Counted from the first letter of the stretch, positions 6,035 to 15,237 are shown. The stretch: 28,616 nt of DNA from an uncultured Lachnospiraceae bacterium (GCA_910586005.1 CAJUHG010000039.1:1-28616); one strand, 5' to 3'. Numbers and translations are program-made. The notes: a model not told the origin generated them from the sequence alone.

Positions 6035-7036
6035 ATGAATGAATTGACTATTACTAAAAAATATCCAACAGAAAAATACAACTTTCTAGGAAATACGGAA
6101 GTTATGGTTGAAGTGCCAGATATTAAATCACCTGTTATACAGGCTGTTCAATTAGATCCAGATCCCAAAAAAGGGGATGTCTATATCCAACAAAAGGCAA
6201 AAGATGCATACACTGACAAGAAAGGTGTTTATCATCCAGCAACTCCTAATTTATATGCAATTACTAAAAATGGTCTTAAAAAACTTGCAGATGGTGCTGG
6301 AATTAAAATGGTGTCCAGTGAGCATGTTATCCCTACAACATGTCAAAAGTGTGTGGCGGTGAACCAAAATTGTGGAAAGGTAGTGCAATGTGGGAATTGC
6401 AAAAATAAAGATGTGGCATATCGAGTTACAATATCTGTTCCACAGCTTACAGGTGAAGTACTAACTGTAGAAGACACACATGAAACTATTGTGGAAAATG
6501 TTACACCTGGTATGACTCCAAACCAACGAGCAGAGTTTATGAAGCATATACCACAAATTTGTGAAGCAAAAGCATTAAATGGAGCAATCAGAACAGCCTT
6601 ACATATTAAAGGAACATATACATTGGAGGAATTACAAAAGCCCTTTATTGTAGCATATCTTGTTCCAAATCTAAATCATAAAGAAGTAAAAGAAGCTGCT
6701 ATTGATAGTATGTTTCAATCTTCTCAAAAACTATTTGGTAAAGCAAATAGTTCAAGTATTCAACAAATTGAAACTAGCATTCTACAACAGGAAGCCATTA
6801 ATGATTTAAATGAGAAGAATTATGATAAATATGTGAATGAATCATATAAAGAAGAAGTGATAGAAGAACTTAGTGATATGGAATTTTTAAATGATAACAT
6901 AAGAGAACAGGATTTTTATTGTGATAAATGTGGAGAACATATTTCCCAGAAAGTATGGGATTACTCTATAGAAAAATTTGAACGTCCATTATGTTATAAG
7001 TGCCAACAAATAGTAAGAAGTGAACAGAAAAAATAA
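6035..7036 (+). CDS. Zinc-finger protein, putative single-strand annealing/recombination protein
   Basis: 333 aa from ATG 6035, since GGAGG lies between ATG 6020 and this start. The N-terminal part has an SSAP-like layout (YAITKNGLKKLADGAGI, then a Cys cluster C103-x2-C106, C113, C119-x2-C122; conserved core GMTPNQRAEFMKHIPQICEAKALNGAIRTAL). C-terminal residues 301-330 carry a second zinc finger (YCDKCGEHISQKVWDYS, then CYKCQ), typical of phage recombination and replication proteins in Clostridia. Directly upstream of the SbcCD-like nuclease, overlapping its possible upstream start, suggesting a recombination pair: nuclease resects, this protein anneals. I cannot assign it firmly to RecT, Erf or Rad52 by eye. 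Confidence 0.6.
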   Translation: MNELTITKKYPTEKYNFLGNTEVMVEVPDIKSPVIQAVQLDPDPKKGDVYIQQKAKDAYTDKKGVYHPATPNLYAITKNGLKKLADGAGIKMVSSEHVIPTTCQKCVAVNQNCGKVVQCGNCKNKDVAYRVTISVPQLTGEVLTVEDTHETIVENVTPGMTPNQRAEFMKHIPQICEAKALNGAIRTALHIKGTYTLEELQKPFIVAYLVPNLNHKEVKEAAIDSMFQSSQKLFGKANSSSIQQIETSILQQEAINDLNEKNYDKYVNESYKEEVIEELSDMEFLNDNIREQDFYCDKCGEHISQKVWDYSIEKFERPLCYKCQQIVRSEQKK

Positions 7037-7046
7037 GGAGACAGAT

Positions 7047-10000
7047 ATGGGAATTAAAATATTAGGAACAGCAGATTGGCATATTGGAACATTTAGAAGT
7101 CCAGTGAAAGATGGATTAAATCTCCGAACAGAAGATACAAAACGTTGTCTTAACGAATTGTTAAAAGTAGCAAAAGAGGAAAGACCACATTATTCTCTTA
7201 TTTCTGGTGATCTGTTTCATGTTGGACGTTTATTGTCAGATAGATGTTGTGAGGAAATTATTACAGCCATTCATTATATTAAAGAATTAGCGACCATATC
7301 AAAACAGGTTGTTGTTATGCGTGGAACGCCTAATCATGATGGACTTGGGCAATTCAATGTACTTTCAGAAATGTTTGCAGATTATTCGAATGTGCATATT
7401 ATCACTACTCCTCAGATTCTTTCTTTTGATGATATTGATATAGTAGCTTTGCCAGGATTTGACAAGGGAATTTATAGAGCCAAATTTCCAGGACTTTCTA
7501 AAGAAAAAGAAAATGAAATATTTACTCAAGAGCTTTCAAATATCATCCTTGGTCTGAAAATGCAGTGCAGGTTAGACAAGAATAATATTCTTATGGCACA
7601 CTATACCATTCCTGGTTGTAATACAGAAAGTGGTCAAACAATGATGTTGACAAAATTTGAGCCAATTTTGACAAGAGAAGCACTTGTAGCTGCAGATTAT
7701 GACCTCGTTGTACTAGGACACATCCACAGACCTCAAATGGTTGAGGGTTACAAAAATATATATTATCAAGGTGCCATCTCACAGTTAAATTTTGGTGATG
7801 AAAATCAAGAAAGAGGCTGCTTTATTTATGAAATTGAGCAGAAAGGAATAGTTACATCCAAATTTCATAAATTTCCAACAAGAGAATTTATTACTTTAAA
7901 ATTTACAAATAAAGATATTACTGCAATCAATCTTGGAAATATTGATGATGTAGCAATCAATTATTGGAGATATAACGGATTAATACAAAATAGGATTGTC
8001 AGAATTTATTATTCTTGTTCTGCGGAAAACAACAAGGCATTAAACAAAGCAGTACTTGAAAAGACACTTCTTGCAGACGGAGCCTTTATGGTATGGGAAA
8101 TACTTCCAGATAAAATAGAGGAATTTACTAACAGAACAGAACTCTCCAATACAACAGATCCAGAGTTAAACTTTATAAAGTATTTGGAAGAAAAACAGTT
8201 TCCTCTAGAAAAAATTCAAAAATTGATTTTGAAAGCGAGACCTATAATTGCAGAGGCAGAGGCAAGTATAACGAAAGCTGCCAACACGGGTACCTTTGAA
8301 CCAGTAGAAATATCCGTAAAAAATTACCGCAATTATGTAGAAGAAACCTTTAATTTTAAGGATATTAGTTTCTGTACCATCAATGGTCAAAATGGAGCAG
8401 GAAAAAGTAGTCTGTTTATGGATGCGATTATTGATTGTCTGTACGAAGAACCAAGAGAAGGAGAAAAGACTGGATGGATTAGAAATAATGAAAAAGCACA
8501 TTCTGGTTCCATCATGTTTACTTTCCGCATCGGAAAAAAGATATTTAGAGTAACTAGAACAAGAACACGTTCTGGAAAAGGAACTCTTAATATTGCAGAG
8601 TTCATGAATGGTGAATGGAAGGATTGTTCCAAGGAGAAATATAATGATACACAACAGGAGATTTTAAACATTATTGGTATGGATGGTCTTACTTTTAAAT
8701 CATGTGCTTTGATTATGCAAGATCAATATGGATTATTCTTACAGGCGAAGCCAGAGAAAAGAGTTGAGGTTCTTGGAACTCTTCTTGGATTGGGTGTTTA
8801 TCAGATTATGGAAAAAATATCTCAGGATAAAGCTAAAATATTTGGAGTAAAAAATAAAGAATTGAAACAAGAAGTGGAAATTCATAATAACATGATTGCT
8901 AGTTTTGGAAATCCCGACGAAGAACTAACAGCTTGTACTATGGAACTAGCAGAATATGAGAATAACTTAAAAATAAAGATAGCAGAAAGGGATAAGAATA
9001 AATTACTTCTAACACATCAACAGGAAGCTATTGAAAGACGAACAAAGTTGTTGACAACTATTGCTGATTTGCAGGTTAAAAAGAATATGACAGAGCAAAA
9101 TAAAGCCACACAACAAACAATTATCAATAATAATTCTGTAATTCTTGAAAACAGGTCAGAAATTGAAGCTAAGGTTGCTGAATATAATTGTCTAGTGGAA
9201 AAAGAGAGAACTTTAGCGAGTAAATCCATATTGTATTCCTCCAAGAAAAATGAAGCAGAGAACCTTAGAAAGCAAGAGGAAACAGAACAGGTATCTATTG
9301 ATAGTATGAAAGTAGAAGTCTTTCAAAAGAATATGGAATTGGAGAGATTACAACCAAAGGATCAAGATGGAGTTATCAGAGAAAATGCAGCAGAGTATGA
9401 AAGACAAAAGAAATTATTGAACGAGGCATACGAAAAAGAGCGTGCTTACAGGGCTGTTGAGCAGGAACTTACACAGGCAAAAAATATGTTACAGCAGATA
9501 GTATTTCAATATGAATCAGATGTAAAAAGCATGCGACTTAGTGAAGAAGGTTTTAGAAAGAAAGCTGAACTACTCTTGAATGTAAAATGCATGGACATTG
9601 AAAATGCAAAGTGTGGATTCCTTGCAGATGCAATTTCAGCTAAACACCTTTTGAAGGAGTATCCAAAAAAATATGCAGAACGAAAGAAAATACATGAAGA
9701 AGAAGTGTCACCAATAAATAAAGACATAACAAGTCTAAAAAAACATCTATTAGAAATGAATTATGACACAAAATTAGTAAATAAAATTCTTACGCGAATT
9801 GCAGAGCTGAAACCTTATGTTTCACAGATGGAAGTATTGAACCAGAGAGAAAACAAGATTGCGTTAATTCAATTAAATTTGGCTAATTTACAATCAAATA
9901 TACTTGAAGCAGAAAAAAGGCTTACTGTGGTTAAATTAAAGGCTACTGAGATGGAACAGGAGCGTGACAAATACGAAAAAGCATTCAAGGAATACGCAAT

Positions 10001-10886
10001 TATCCAGAATTCCATACAAATGTTGAAACCTTGGCTGGAAAAAGAAAAGCAACTACCATTGGCAGAAGAAAGAAAAACAACGGCTATAAATAGAGTATTA
10101 GAACTTACTGTAGAACTTACAAATATCAATATGGAGATTGCTGAAAAGCAGGCTGAGGCAGATAAAGAAATCTTTGCTATAAGCGGAATGGAAAAGCTTC
10201 AGACTATTGTAAATGATCTAGAAACAGAGGTTAATGTTATTAGTACCATGTTAAAGGAAAAGCAGATGAAGATTGGTGCCTTACAACAAAAGTCAGAACA
10301 GATCAAAAAACTGAAAAAGGAAATTGTGGTTTTGCAAAAAAGTCAGACGGAATATGCAAAGGAAGCTGCAGATTACGAAGTCTTAAAGCGGGCATTCAGT
10401 CAGAGCGGAGTTCCACATCAGATTATTCGTTCGATCATTCCTCAGCTCACAACAACAGCTAATACTATCCTTGGTCAAATGACTGGTGGAAAAATGGGAG
10501 TGGGGTTCCGTTTGGAGCGATTACAGAAGAACGGAAAAGAAAAAGGTTCCTTAGATATTTTTATTGAAGAATACGGAAAAGCAGTTCTTCCTTATCTTTC
10601 CAAGTCTGGTGGAGAAAAAGTTAAGTCTTCTCTTTCAGTAATTCTTGCATTAGCTGAAATCAAATCATCATCTGCTGGTATCCAACTTGGAATGCTTTTT
10701 ATAGATGAGCCTCCCTTTTTGGATGGAGATGGTATTCAAGCATACTGTGATGCACTGGAAACTATCCAACACAGATATAATGACATGAAGATTATGGCAA
10801 TTACTCATGATCCTACTATGAAGGCAAGATTTCCTCAAAACTTGGATGTCATAAAGACAGAAAATGGTAGTAAAGTGGTTTACTAA
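7047..10886 (+). CDS. Fused SbcD-SbcC (Mre11-Rad50) DNA end-processing nuclease/ATPase
   Basis: 1279 aa from ATG 7047 (RBS AAGGAG at 7 bases; the longer ORF from 7020 has none). N-terminal half: calcineurin-like phosphoesterase of the Mre11/SbcD type with D10-x-H12, GD55, N96-H97-D98, H185 and G-H225-x-H227, all metal ligands present. C-terminal half: Rad50/SbcC ATPase with Walker A GQNGAGKSS (447-455), long coiled coil from about 590 to 1160, a Cys pair at about 847-855 at the expected hook position (C-x7-C, not CxxC), signature SKSGGEK, Walker B MLFIDEPP and H-loop THD. It should process double-strand or hairpin ends in phage recombination and replication. The normal two subunits are one chain here. 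Confidence 0.93.
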   Translation: MGIKILGTADWHIGTFRSPVKDGLNLRTEDTKRCLNELLKVAKEERPHYSLISGDLFHVGRLLSDRCCEEIITAIHYIKELATISKQVVVMRGTPNHDGLGQFNVLSEMFADYSNVHIITTPQILSFDDIDIVALPGFDKGIYRAKFPGLSKEKENEIFTQELSNIILGLKMQCRLDKNNILMAHYTIPGCNTESGQTMMLTKFEPILTREALVAADYDLVVLGHIHRPQMVEGYKNIYYQGAISQLNFGDENQERGCFIYEIEQKGIVTSKFHKFPTREFITLKFTNKDITAINLGNIDDVAINYWRYNGLIQNRIVRIYYSCSAENNKALNKAVLEKTLLADGAFMVWEILPDKIEEFTNRTELSNTTDPELNFIKYLEEKQFPLEKIQKLILKARPIIAEAEASITKAANTGTFEPVEISVKNYRNYVEETFNFKDISFCTINGQNGAGKSSLFMDAIIDCLYEEPREGEKTGWIRNNEKAHSGSIMFTFRIGKKIFRVTRTRTRSGKGTLNIAEFMNGEWKDCSKEKYNDTQQEILNIIGMDGLTFKSCALIMQDQYGLFLQAKPEKRVEVLGTLLGLGVYQIMEKISQDKAKIFGVKNKELKQEVEIHNNMIASFGNPDEELTACTMELAEYENNLKIKIAERDKNKLLLTHQQEAIERRTKLLTTIADLQVKKNMTEQNKATQQTIINNNSVILENRSEIEAKVAEYNCLVEKERTLASKSILYSSKKNEAENLRKQEETEQVSIDSMKVEVFQKNMELERLQPKDQDGVIRENAAEYERQKKLLNEAYEKERAYRAVEQELTQAKNMLQQIVFQYESDVKSMRLSEEGFRKKAELLLNVKCMDIENAKCGFLADAISAKHLLKEYPKKYAERKKIHEEEVSPINKDITSLKKHLLEMNYDTKLVNKILTRIAELKPYVSQMEVLNQRENKIALIQLNLANLQSNILEAEKRLTVVKLKATEMEQERDKYEKAFKEYAIIQNSIQMLKPWLEKEKQLPLAEERKTTAINRVLELTVELTNINMEIAEKQAEADKEIFAISGMEKLQTIVNDLETEVNVISTMLKEKQMKIGALQQKSEQIKKLKKEIVVLQKSQTEYAKEAADYEVLKRAFSQSGVPHQIIRSIIPQLTTTANTILGQMTGGKMGVGFRLERLQKNGKEKGSLDIFIEEYGKAVLPYLSKSGGEKVKSSLSVILALAEIKSSSAGIQLGMLFIDEPPFLDGDGIQAYCDALETIQHRYNDMKIMAITHDPTMKARFPQNLDVIKTENGSKVVY

Positions 10887-10940
10887 AAAGATGCTGGAAA
10901 GTGGAAGTATTCACTCTTCGGCAATGAAAGGAATGAGGAA

Positions 10941-11825
10941 ATGCCAGATAATAAAAAATATTACTATCTGAAATTAAAAGAGGGTTTTTTTGATTCTGAG
11001 GACATGAAGTTATTACAAGGTATGAAAGATGGATATGTCTACAGTGATATACTTTTGAAGCTTTATTTACAAAGTCTTCGGCAAGGTGGGCGTTTAATGT
11101 ATAGAGGAATAGTTCCTTATACACCAGATATGATAGCTACCATTACAAATCATCAAATTGGAACAGTAGAAAAAGCCATGAAGATTTTAGAGCAGATGGG
11201 ATTTATAGAAATTCTAGATAATGGAGCGATTTATATGTTGGATATTCAGAATTTTATTGGACAAAGTTCTAACGAAGCAGATAGAATTCGCAATTATCGA
11301 AAAACCATAAATTTAGAAAAAACAAAGCTTTTAGAGGATAGTAGTGTAACAAATAAAACAAAAAAAATAACAAATGATGTACAAATGTACGATAATTGTA
11401 CACCAGAGATTAGAGATAAGAGAATAGAGAATAAAGATAAAGAGAATATAAATATTTTTGCTCGGAGTTCTAGTAAGCAGAACTCCGAACCAGAGGCAGA
11501 TGTTGAAGCACTTATCCTAAATGATGGTACAGAGTGGAAACCAACTGAAACATTATTTGCAGAATACGTAAGACTTTACCCAAATGTGGATGTAAAGCAA
11601 CAGTTCAACAAGATGCGTAGTTGGTGCTTATCAAATCAAAAAAAGTGTAAGACGTTAAGAGGAATCAAGAAGTTTGTTAATTCATGGTTGTCACGAGAGC
11701 AGGATAAGGGTTATAGAAAGTTGCAAAATAATGCCACTTGCCAACAGGTAACAGCAGATAGCGATTATAGTAAGGAATTGTTTGAGCGGCTCACCAATGA
11801 AAGCAGGGGTGATCTAAATGGATGA
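10941..11825 (+). CDS. Phage replisome organizer (DnaD/DnaB-like initiator)
   Basis: 294 aa. Residues 5-120 match the phage replisome organizer N-terminal winged-HTH domain (YYYLKLKEGFFDSEDMKLL, LLKLYLQSLRQGGRL, IVPYTPDMIATITNH). A low-complexity charged linker (IRDKRIENKDKENIN) follows, then a C-terminal domain with NKMRSWCLSNQ. It binds the phage origin and recruits the DnaC-like loader encoded next, which overlaps it by 8 bases. The linker DNA has repeats and a perfect hairpin that may be the origin itself. The start sits behind GAGGAA; AAAGGA lies further upstream. Confidence 0.9.
   Translation: MPDNKKYYYLKLKEGFFDSEDMKLLQGMKDGYVYSDILLKLYLQSLRQGGRLMYRGIVPYTPDMIATITNHQIGTVEKAMKILEQMGFIEILDNGAIYMLDIQNFIGQSSNEADRIRNYRKTINLEKTKLLEDSSVTNKTKKITNDVQMYDNCTPEIRDKRIENKDKENINIFARSSSKQNSEPEADVEALILNDGTEWKPTETLFAEYVRLYPNVDVKQQFNKMRSWCLSNQKKCKTLRGIKKFVNSWLSREQDKGYRKLQNNATCQQVTADSDYSKELFERLTNESRGDLNG
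11379..11488. other. Candidate phage replication origin inside the replisome organizer gene
   Basis: Within the linker-coding part: three GTAC units (11379, 11387, 11398) embedded in A+T-rich DNA, then a purine-rich tandem run (AGAGATAAGAGAATAGAGAA and similar) and AAATATTTTT, then a perfect 10-bp inverted repeat TCGGAGTTCT (11462-11471) / AGAACTCCGA (11479-11488) with a 7-base loop. Iteron-like repeats, an A+T-rich stretch and a hairpin within the initiator gene parallel origins inside lambda O and lactococcal phage rep genes. No U-tract follows the hairpin, so it is not a terminator. Confidence 0.4.
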
Positions 11826-12582
11826 ATTTTATCAGAAAATAGAACAAGTTAAGAAAGAACATTTGTATAATCCCAAATTGCAACAAAAATATAAATGTTC
11901 AAAATGCAAAGACACAGGATTCTTATGTCGAATAAATGAGAATGGTCATGAAGTGTTTTATAGATGCGAATGCTATGCAATGAATCAAGCAAGAAAAATA
12001 ATAAAATGCAGCGGAATATCTGCTGAATTTCAAAAAAAGACATTTGATAATTTTATTACCAATGGAAAATATGAACAACTTACTAATGCAAAAACAAAAG
12101 CAATACAATATGTGGATAATTTCTACAAAATAGAACATGACAAATATAATTCTATTATGTTTTGCGGACAAGTAGGCGCAGGAAAAACCCATCTTGGAAT
12201 AGCAATTTGTGGAGCATTGATGAAAGAAGGTATAGCCATTACATATATGGCATATCGAAATATAATAACAAAACTTAAGCAAAATATCATTGACGAAGAA
12301 ATCTATAACAGAGAATTAAATCAATATATATCAGCGAGAGTACTTTATATTGACGATTTACTGAAAGGGCGATTGACAGAGGCAGATATCAATATTATGT
12401 ATGAGATTATAAATCATCGTTATATGAATAACATGCCTATGATTATCAGTACAGAAAAAACACCAGACGAACTTCTGAAGTTTGATGAAGCCATTGGGAG
12501 TAGAATGATAGAAATGTGCCGATACAATATTATTTATTTACATGGCAAGGAGTTGAATTATCGTCTTTATCATCTAAGTTAG
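11818..12582 (+). CDS. DnaC/IstB-like helicase loader
   Basis: 254 aa. Zinc-ribbon-like N-terminal segment C27-x2-C30 and C50-x-C52 (DnaC-type loaders of clostridial phages have this), then an AAA+ ATPase: Walker A GQVGAGKTH (117-125), Walker B LYIDD (176-180), sensor motif IIST. It overlaps the replisome organizer stop by 8 bases. It should load the host replicative helicase onto the phage origin; no phage helicase is encoded in the window, consistent with use of the host DnaB/DnaC. Confidence 0.93.
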   Translation: MDEFYQKIEQVKKEHLYNPKLQQKYKCSKCKDTGFLCRINENGHEVFYRCECYAMNQARKIIKCSGISAEFQKKTFDNFITNGKYEQLTNAKTKAIQYVDNFYKIEHDKYNSIMFCGQVGAGKTHLGIAICGALMKEGIAITYMAYRNIITKLKQNIIDEEIYNRELNQYISARVLYIDDLLKGRLTEADINIMYEIINHRYMNNMPMIISTEKTPDELLKFDEAIGSRMIEMCRYNIIYLHGKELNYRLYHLS

Positions 12583-12594
12583 AAAGGATTTTGA

Positions 12595-13509
12595 ATGACA
12601 AAAACAAAGCAGAGTGAAATTATACAAGGTACTGAAAAAGAATTTTTGGATGAGTTTCATCATCTCTGCTATTCCAGAAGTTCTTGGCAAGTATGGGCTG
12701 ATTTAATGGCTGTAATGGCATGTTCCATAAGTAATACGCTTGATCGAGCACCAGAGCATTTTGAGCAAAGAGAAAGAGAATATGCTCAGTGCATAGAAAG
12801 GCTCGGTTCTGTAGAGATACCAGCAAAAATATTTCATATTGTTGTTATGGCATTGGAAAATGAACCAGAACAGGATTTTCTTGGAAAAATGTACATGAGT
12901 TTGAATCTAGCAAGTCATTGGAAAGGACAGTTTTTTACACCCTATAATATTTGCAAGATGATGTCTCAAATTACTGTAGGAGATGCGGAAAAGCGGATAG
13001 AAGAACAGGAATATATATCTATTTGTGATCCAGCTTGCGGAGCAGGAGCGACATTGATAGCAGCTGTAAATACCGTGAAAAGTTCTAAATATAATTTTCA
13101 AAATCATGTGCTTTTTGTGGGACAGGATATAGATCGAATTACAGGCATGATGTGTTATATTCAACTCTCACTTCTCGGATGTGCTGGATATATTTGTATA
13201 GGGAATACGCTCACTAATCCCATCACAGGTTCTTTATTATTTCCACAAGAAAAGGAAGGGCAGGAATTATGGTATATGCCAATGTTCCAATCAGATATAT
13301 GGAAGATGAGACGAATGTTTAAAACAATTAGAAGTTTAAGTGGAACCAAAACTATTAAAAATACAATAAAAAAAGAAACAATAGAGAAGAAGATAGAGGT
13401 AAAAAGTTCTATAAAATCCTTTTCTCAAAAGAAAGAGCCATTAAAGTTAAAGAAAAATGATAAAGATATAGAAGGACAACTTGATATTTTTTCTATAATG
13501 GAAATTTAA
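12595..13509 (+). CDS. N6-methylase-like protein lacking the NPPY/F motif, with a clamp-binding tail
   Basis: 304 aa. N-terminal helical segment, then HsdM-type motifs: GQFFTP (111-116, motif X), DPACGAGAT (145-153, SAM-binding motif I), GQDID (motif II-like) and GNTLTNP. The NPP[FY] catalytic motif IV that should follow is absent; the nearest equivalent is NTLTNP. So it may bind SAM without methylating DNA, or use an altered active site. The basic C-terminal tail ends with GQLDIF (Q295-F299), which fits the beta-clamp-binding consensus QL(S/D)LF. No restriction partner adjoins it. Probably a replication-associated DNA protection or regulatory factor. Confidence 0.8.
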   Translation: MTKTKQSEIIQGTEKEFLDEFHHLCYSRSSWQVWADLMAVMACSISNTLDRAPEHFEQREREYAQCIERLGSVEIPAKIFHIVVMALENEPEQDFLGKMYMSLNLASHWKGQFFTPYNICKMMSQITVGDAEKRIEEQEYISICDPACGAGATLIAAVNTVKSSKYNFQNHVLFVGQDIDRITGMMCYIQLSLLGCAGYICIGNTLTNPITGSLLFPQEKEGQELWYMPMFQSDIWKMRRMFKTIRSLSGTKTIKNTIKKETIEKKIEVKSSIKSFSQKKEPLKLKKNDKDIEGQLDIFSIMEI

Positions 13510-13542
13510 AAGACGAACAGAATAAAAGAAAGAAGGGATGAA

Positions 13543-13728
13543 ATGGCAGATAAAACAAGACACAAAATAAAGAATTTACTTTTGAAACTAAATGACGAAG
13601 ATAGAAATACTCTTTGTTGCTTGTTGATTAAATCAGGATATGCAGCTCGAATTGGAAAGGAACGTCCAGCAGGCAAAGGAAAAACAATGTATTTTATAGA
13701 ATTTTGGGAGGAAGATGTAGATGCTTAA
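13543..13728 (+). CDS. 61-aa basic phage protein
   Basis: 61 aa, RBS AAGGGATG before the ATG. Basic, helical N-terminus (RHKIKNLLLKLNDEDRNTLCCLL) followed by a beta-like segment ending in FIEFWEEDVDA. No family recognised. Overlaps the next gene by 8 bases (ATGTAGATGCTTAA junction), consistent with coupled translation. Confidence 0.65.
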   Translation: MADKTRHKIKNLLLKLNDEDRNTLCCLLIKSGYAARIGKERPAGKGKTMYFIEFWEEDVDA

Positions 13729-13972
13729 AAATAGAGCAAGAAAGCCTATAGCAAAAATTGATACTTATTTAAAGTATGGATTTGTTATAACAGAACATGA
13801 GTATTACCATTGTCCTAAATGTAAACATACATTAAATGCAGGTCCTGATTATCAACCGAAATATTGCGACCAATGTGGGCAGCATATTAATTTTGAAGGG
13901 ATTTTGTGGAAAGAAGAGAAGACATTAGGATTTTTAGAAAGAGGGGATTTTTTTGAATCGTTCAAAAATTGA
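13721..13972 (+). CDS. Small zinc-ribbon protein
   Basis: 83 aa, RBS GAGGAAG. Four Cys in two CxxC pairs (CPKCKH and CDQCGQ), a clear zinc ribbon around residues 31-55. Such one-ribbon proteins are frequent in clostridial phage early regions and are usually annotated hypothetical. Overlaps the DUF5131 gene by 20 bases. Confidence 0.75.
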   Translation: MLKNRARKPIAKIDTYLKYGFVITEHEYYHCPKCKHTLNAGPDYQPKYCDQCGQHINFEGILWKEEKTLGFLERGDFFESFKN

Positions 13973-14993
13973 ATGGTGTGATCATACATGGAATCCAATT
14001 ACAGGATGTCGACACAATTGCTCATACTGTTATGCCAGAAAAATGACATCTCGTTTTGCAGGAAATATAAGACTTAATAAAATGGCAAAAAAAGATTATT
14101 CTATGATATCAGCAGCAGATGGAAGTGAGAATATATATGTGTTAGATGCTCCTATGTTAAATGAAACGGATAAGCCTTTAATATATCCATTTGGATTTTC
14201 TCCTACATTACATAGATACAGAATGAATATTCCTGAAAAATTGAAAATGGGAAATAATGTTTTTGTTGGTGCTATGGCAGATATCTTTGGGAGCTGGATA
14301 CCAGACAGTTGGCTTGATGAAATTTTTATGGCGTGCAAAAAGTATCCTATCCATAATTATTTATTTCTCACAAAGAATGCAAGAAGATATGAGGAGTATA
14401 GTGTTCCCACTGGAATGAAAAATATGTGGTATGGAACCAGTATTACAAAGGAAAGTGAGATGGATAGATTTAAGTTTCTTCCCGTAGGATGCAAAACTTT
14501 TATAAGTATAGAACCCATTTTGGAGGATATTCATCCAGAAAAGCATATAGAAATTCAATTAGTTGATTGGATTATTATCGGTGCAGAAACAGGTCGGAAT
14601 AAAGACAAGGTAGTACCTGAGGCTGATTGGATAAAGAAAATTGTAGTTGAGGCTGAACATCTAGGGATACCAGTATTTATGAAAGAAAGTTTAGTGCCAG
14701 TTGTGGGAGAACAGAATATGAAAAGAGACTTTCCAAAGCAGCTTCAGCATTTAGAAATAAGTCCTAAGATGAAAAAGAAGTTATTTGATATATGCTCAGG
14801 CTGTAAAGTTTGTTTGAAAAAAAGTGATATGATTACTCTACTGGCAAGATCTAAACGTGGAGAACAGCCGAAACAGTTTGGATTTATGTGTAAGGATTGT
14901 TTTAAGAAATTTTGCAAAGAATTGAACTTGAATATACCTGAGTTGGCAAAAATAACAGAAAGAATTGCAATTAATTCTAATAATGATGATTAA
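13953..14993 (+). CDS. DUF5131 (phage gp37/gp68-like) protein with radical-SAM-like Cys motif
   Basis: 346 aa from TTG 13953 (GAGGGG at 6 bases; no ATG nearby). N-terminus SKIEWCDHTWNPITGC with C19-x3-C23-x2-C26 (CRHNCSYC), the hallmark of DUF5131/gp37-gp68 proteins and reminiscent of radical-SAM iron-sulfur ligation. A C-terminal Cys-rich segment (CSGCKVC, CKDCFKKFC) suggests a second metal site. Catalysis has not been established to my knowledge; candidate roles include nucleic-acid modification. No three-Cys-motif partner gene is next to it, in contrast to many other loci. Confidence 0.88.
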   Translation: MNRSKIEWCDHTWNPITGCRHNCSYCYARKMTSRFAGNIRLNKMAKKDYSMISAADGSENIYVLDAPMLNETDKPLIYPFGFSPTLHRYRMNIPEKLKMGNNVFVGAMADIFGSWIPDSWLDEIFMACKKYPIHNYLFLTKNARRYEEYSVPTGMKNMWYGTSITKESEMDRFKFLPVGCKTFISIEPILEDIHPEKHIEIQLVDWIIIGAETGRNKDKVVPEADWIKKIVVEAEHLGIPVFMKESLVPVVGEQNMKRDFPKQLQHLEISPKMKKKLFDICSGCKVCLKKSDMITLLARSKRGEQPKQFGFMCKDCFKKFCKELNLNIPELAKITERIAINSNNDD

Positions 14994-15237
14994 ATGAAAT
15001 AGCAATAGAAAGGGTTATGCTGGCAGTATTGCTGGCATAACCGAATTGCAATGATTTTTTTAGAAATAAGTGCGCTGCAAGTAGAAAGTAAAGATATAGG
15101 CATACAAGAGTAAGAGAGAGTAAGCGTATTCAGATTTAGCGGTAAGACTGAATATTTCCGGCTGAAGAATGTCACTTCGGATATTTTGACATGGATATGT
15201 TGAATAAGGCTTATGAGATTTTGAAAGGTGGTACATT
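14994..15237. other. Intergenic stretch with a hairpin and small open frames
   Basis: No convincing gene. It begins with a 13-bp imperfect hairpin at 15013-15042, without an adjacent U-tract (a T7 run begins at 15054, 12 bases on). A 16-codon frame at 15191-15241 (MDMLNKAYEILKGGTF) reads FGYFDMD just upstream and overlaps the TTG start of the next gene, which could couple their translation; it has no ribosome site of its own. It may be a remnant, because FGYYNMD appears again at 15529-15549. Confidence 0.35.
15013..15042 (+). other. Hairpin in the intergenic gap
   Basis: GGTTATGC (15013-15020) pairs with GCATAACC (15035-15042), extended inward by TGGCA/TGCTG with two G-U pairs and a GTAT loop. 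The T-run at 15054-15060 is 12 bases away, too far for a classic intrinsic terminator; it could be an RNA-processing or stabilising element after the DUF5131 gene. Confidence 0.4.

Noticed and set aside
11341..11488. Hairpin in the replisome organizer as a terminator
   Set aside because: No U-tract on either strand; inside a coding region. Kept instead as an origin candidate.
13510..13542. Possible promoter between the methylase-like gene and the next small gene
   Set aside because: No -35/-10 pair with acceptable spacing; only a ribosome site.
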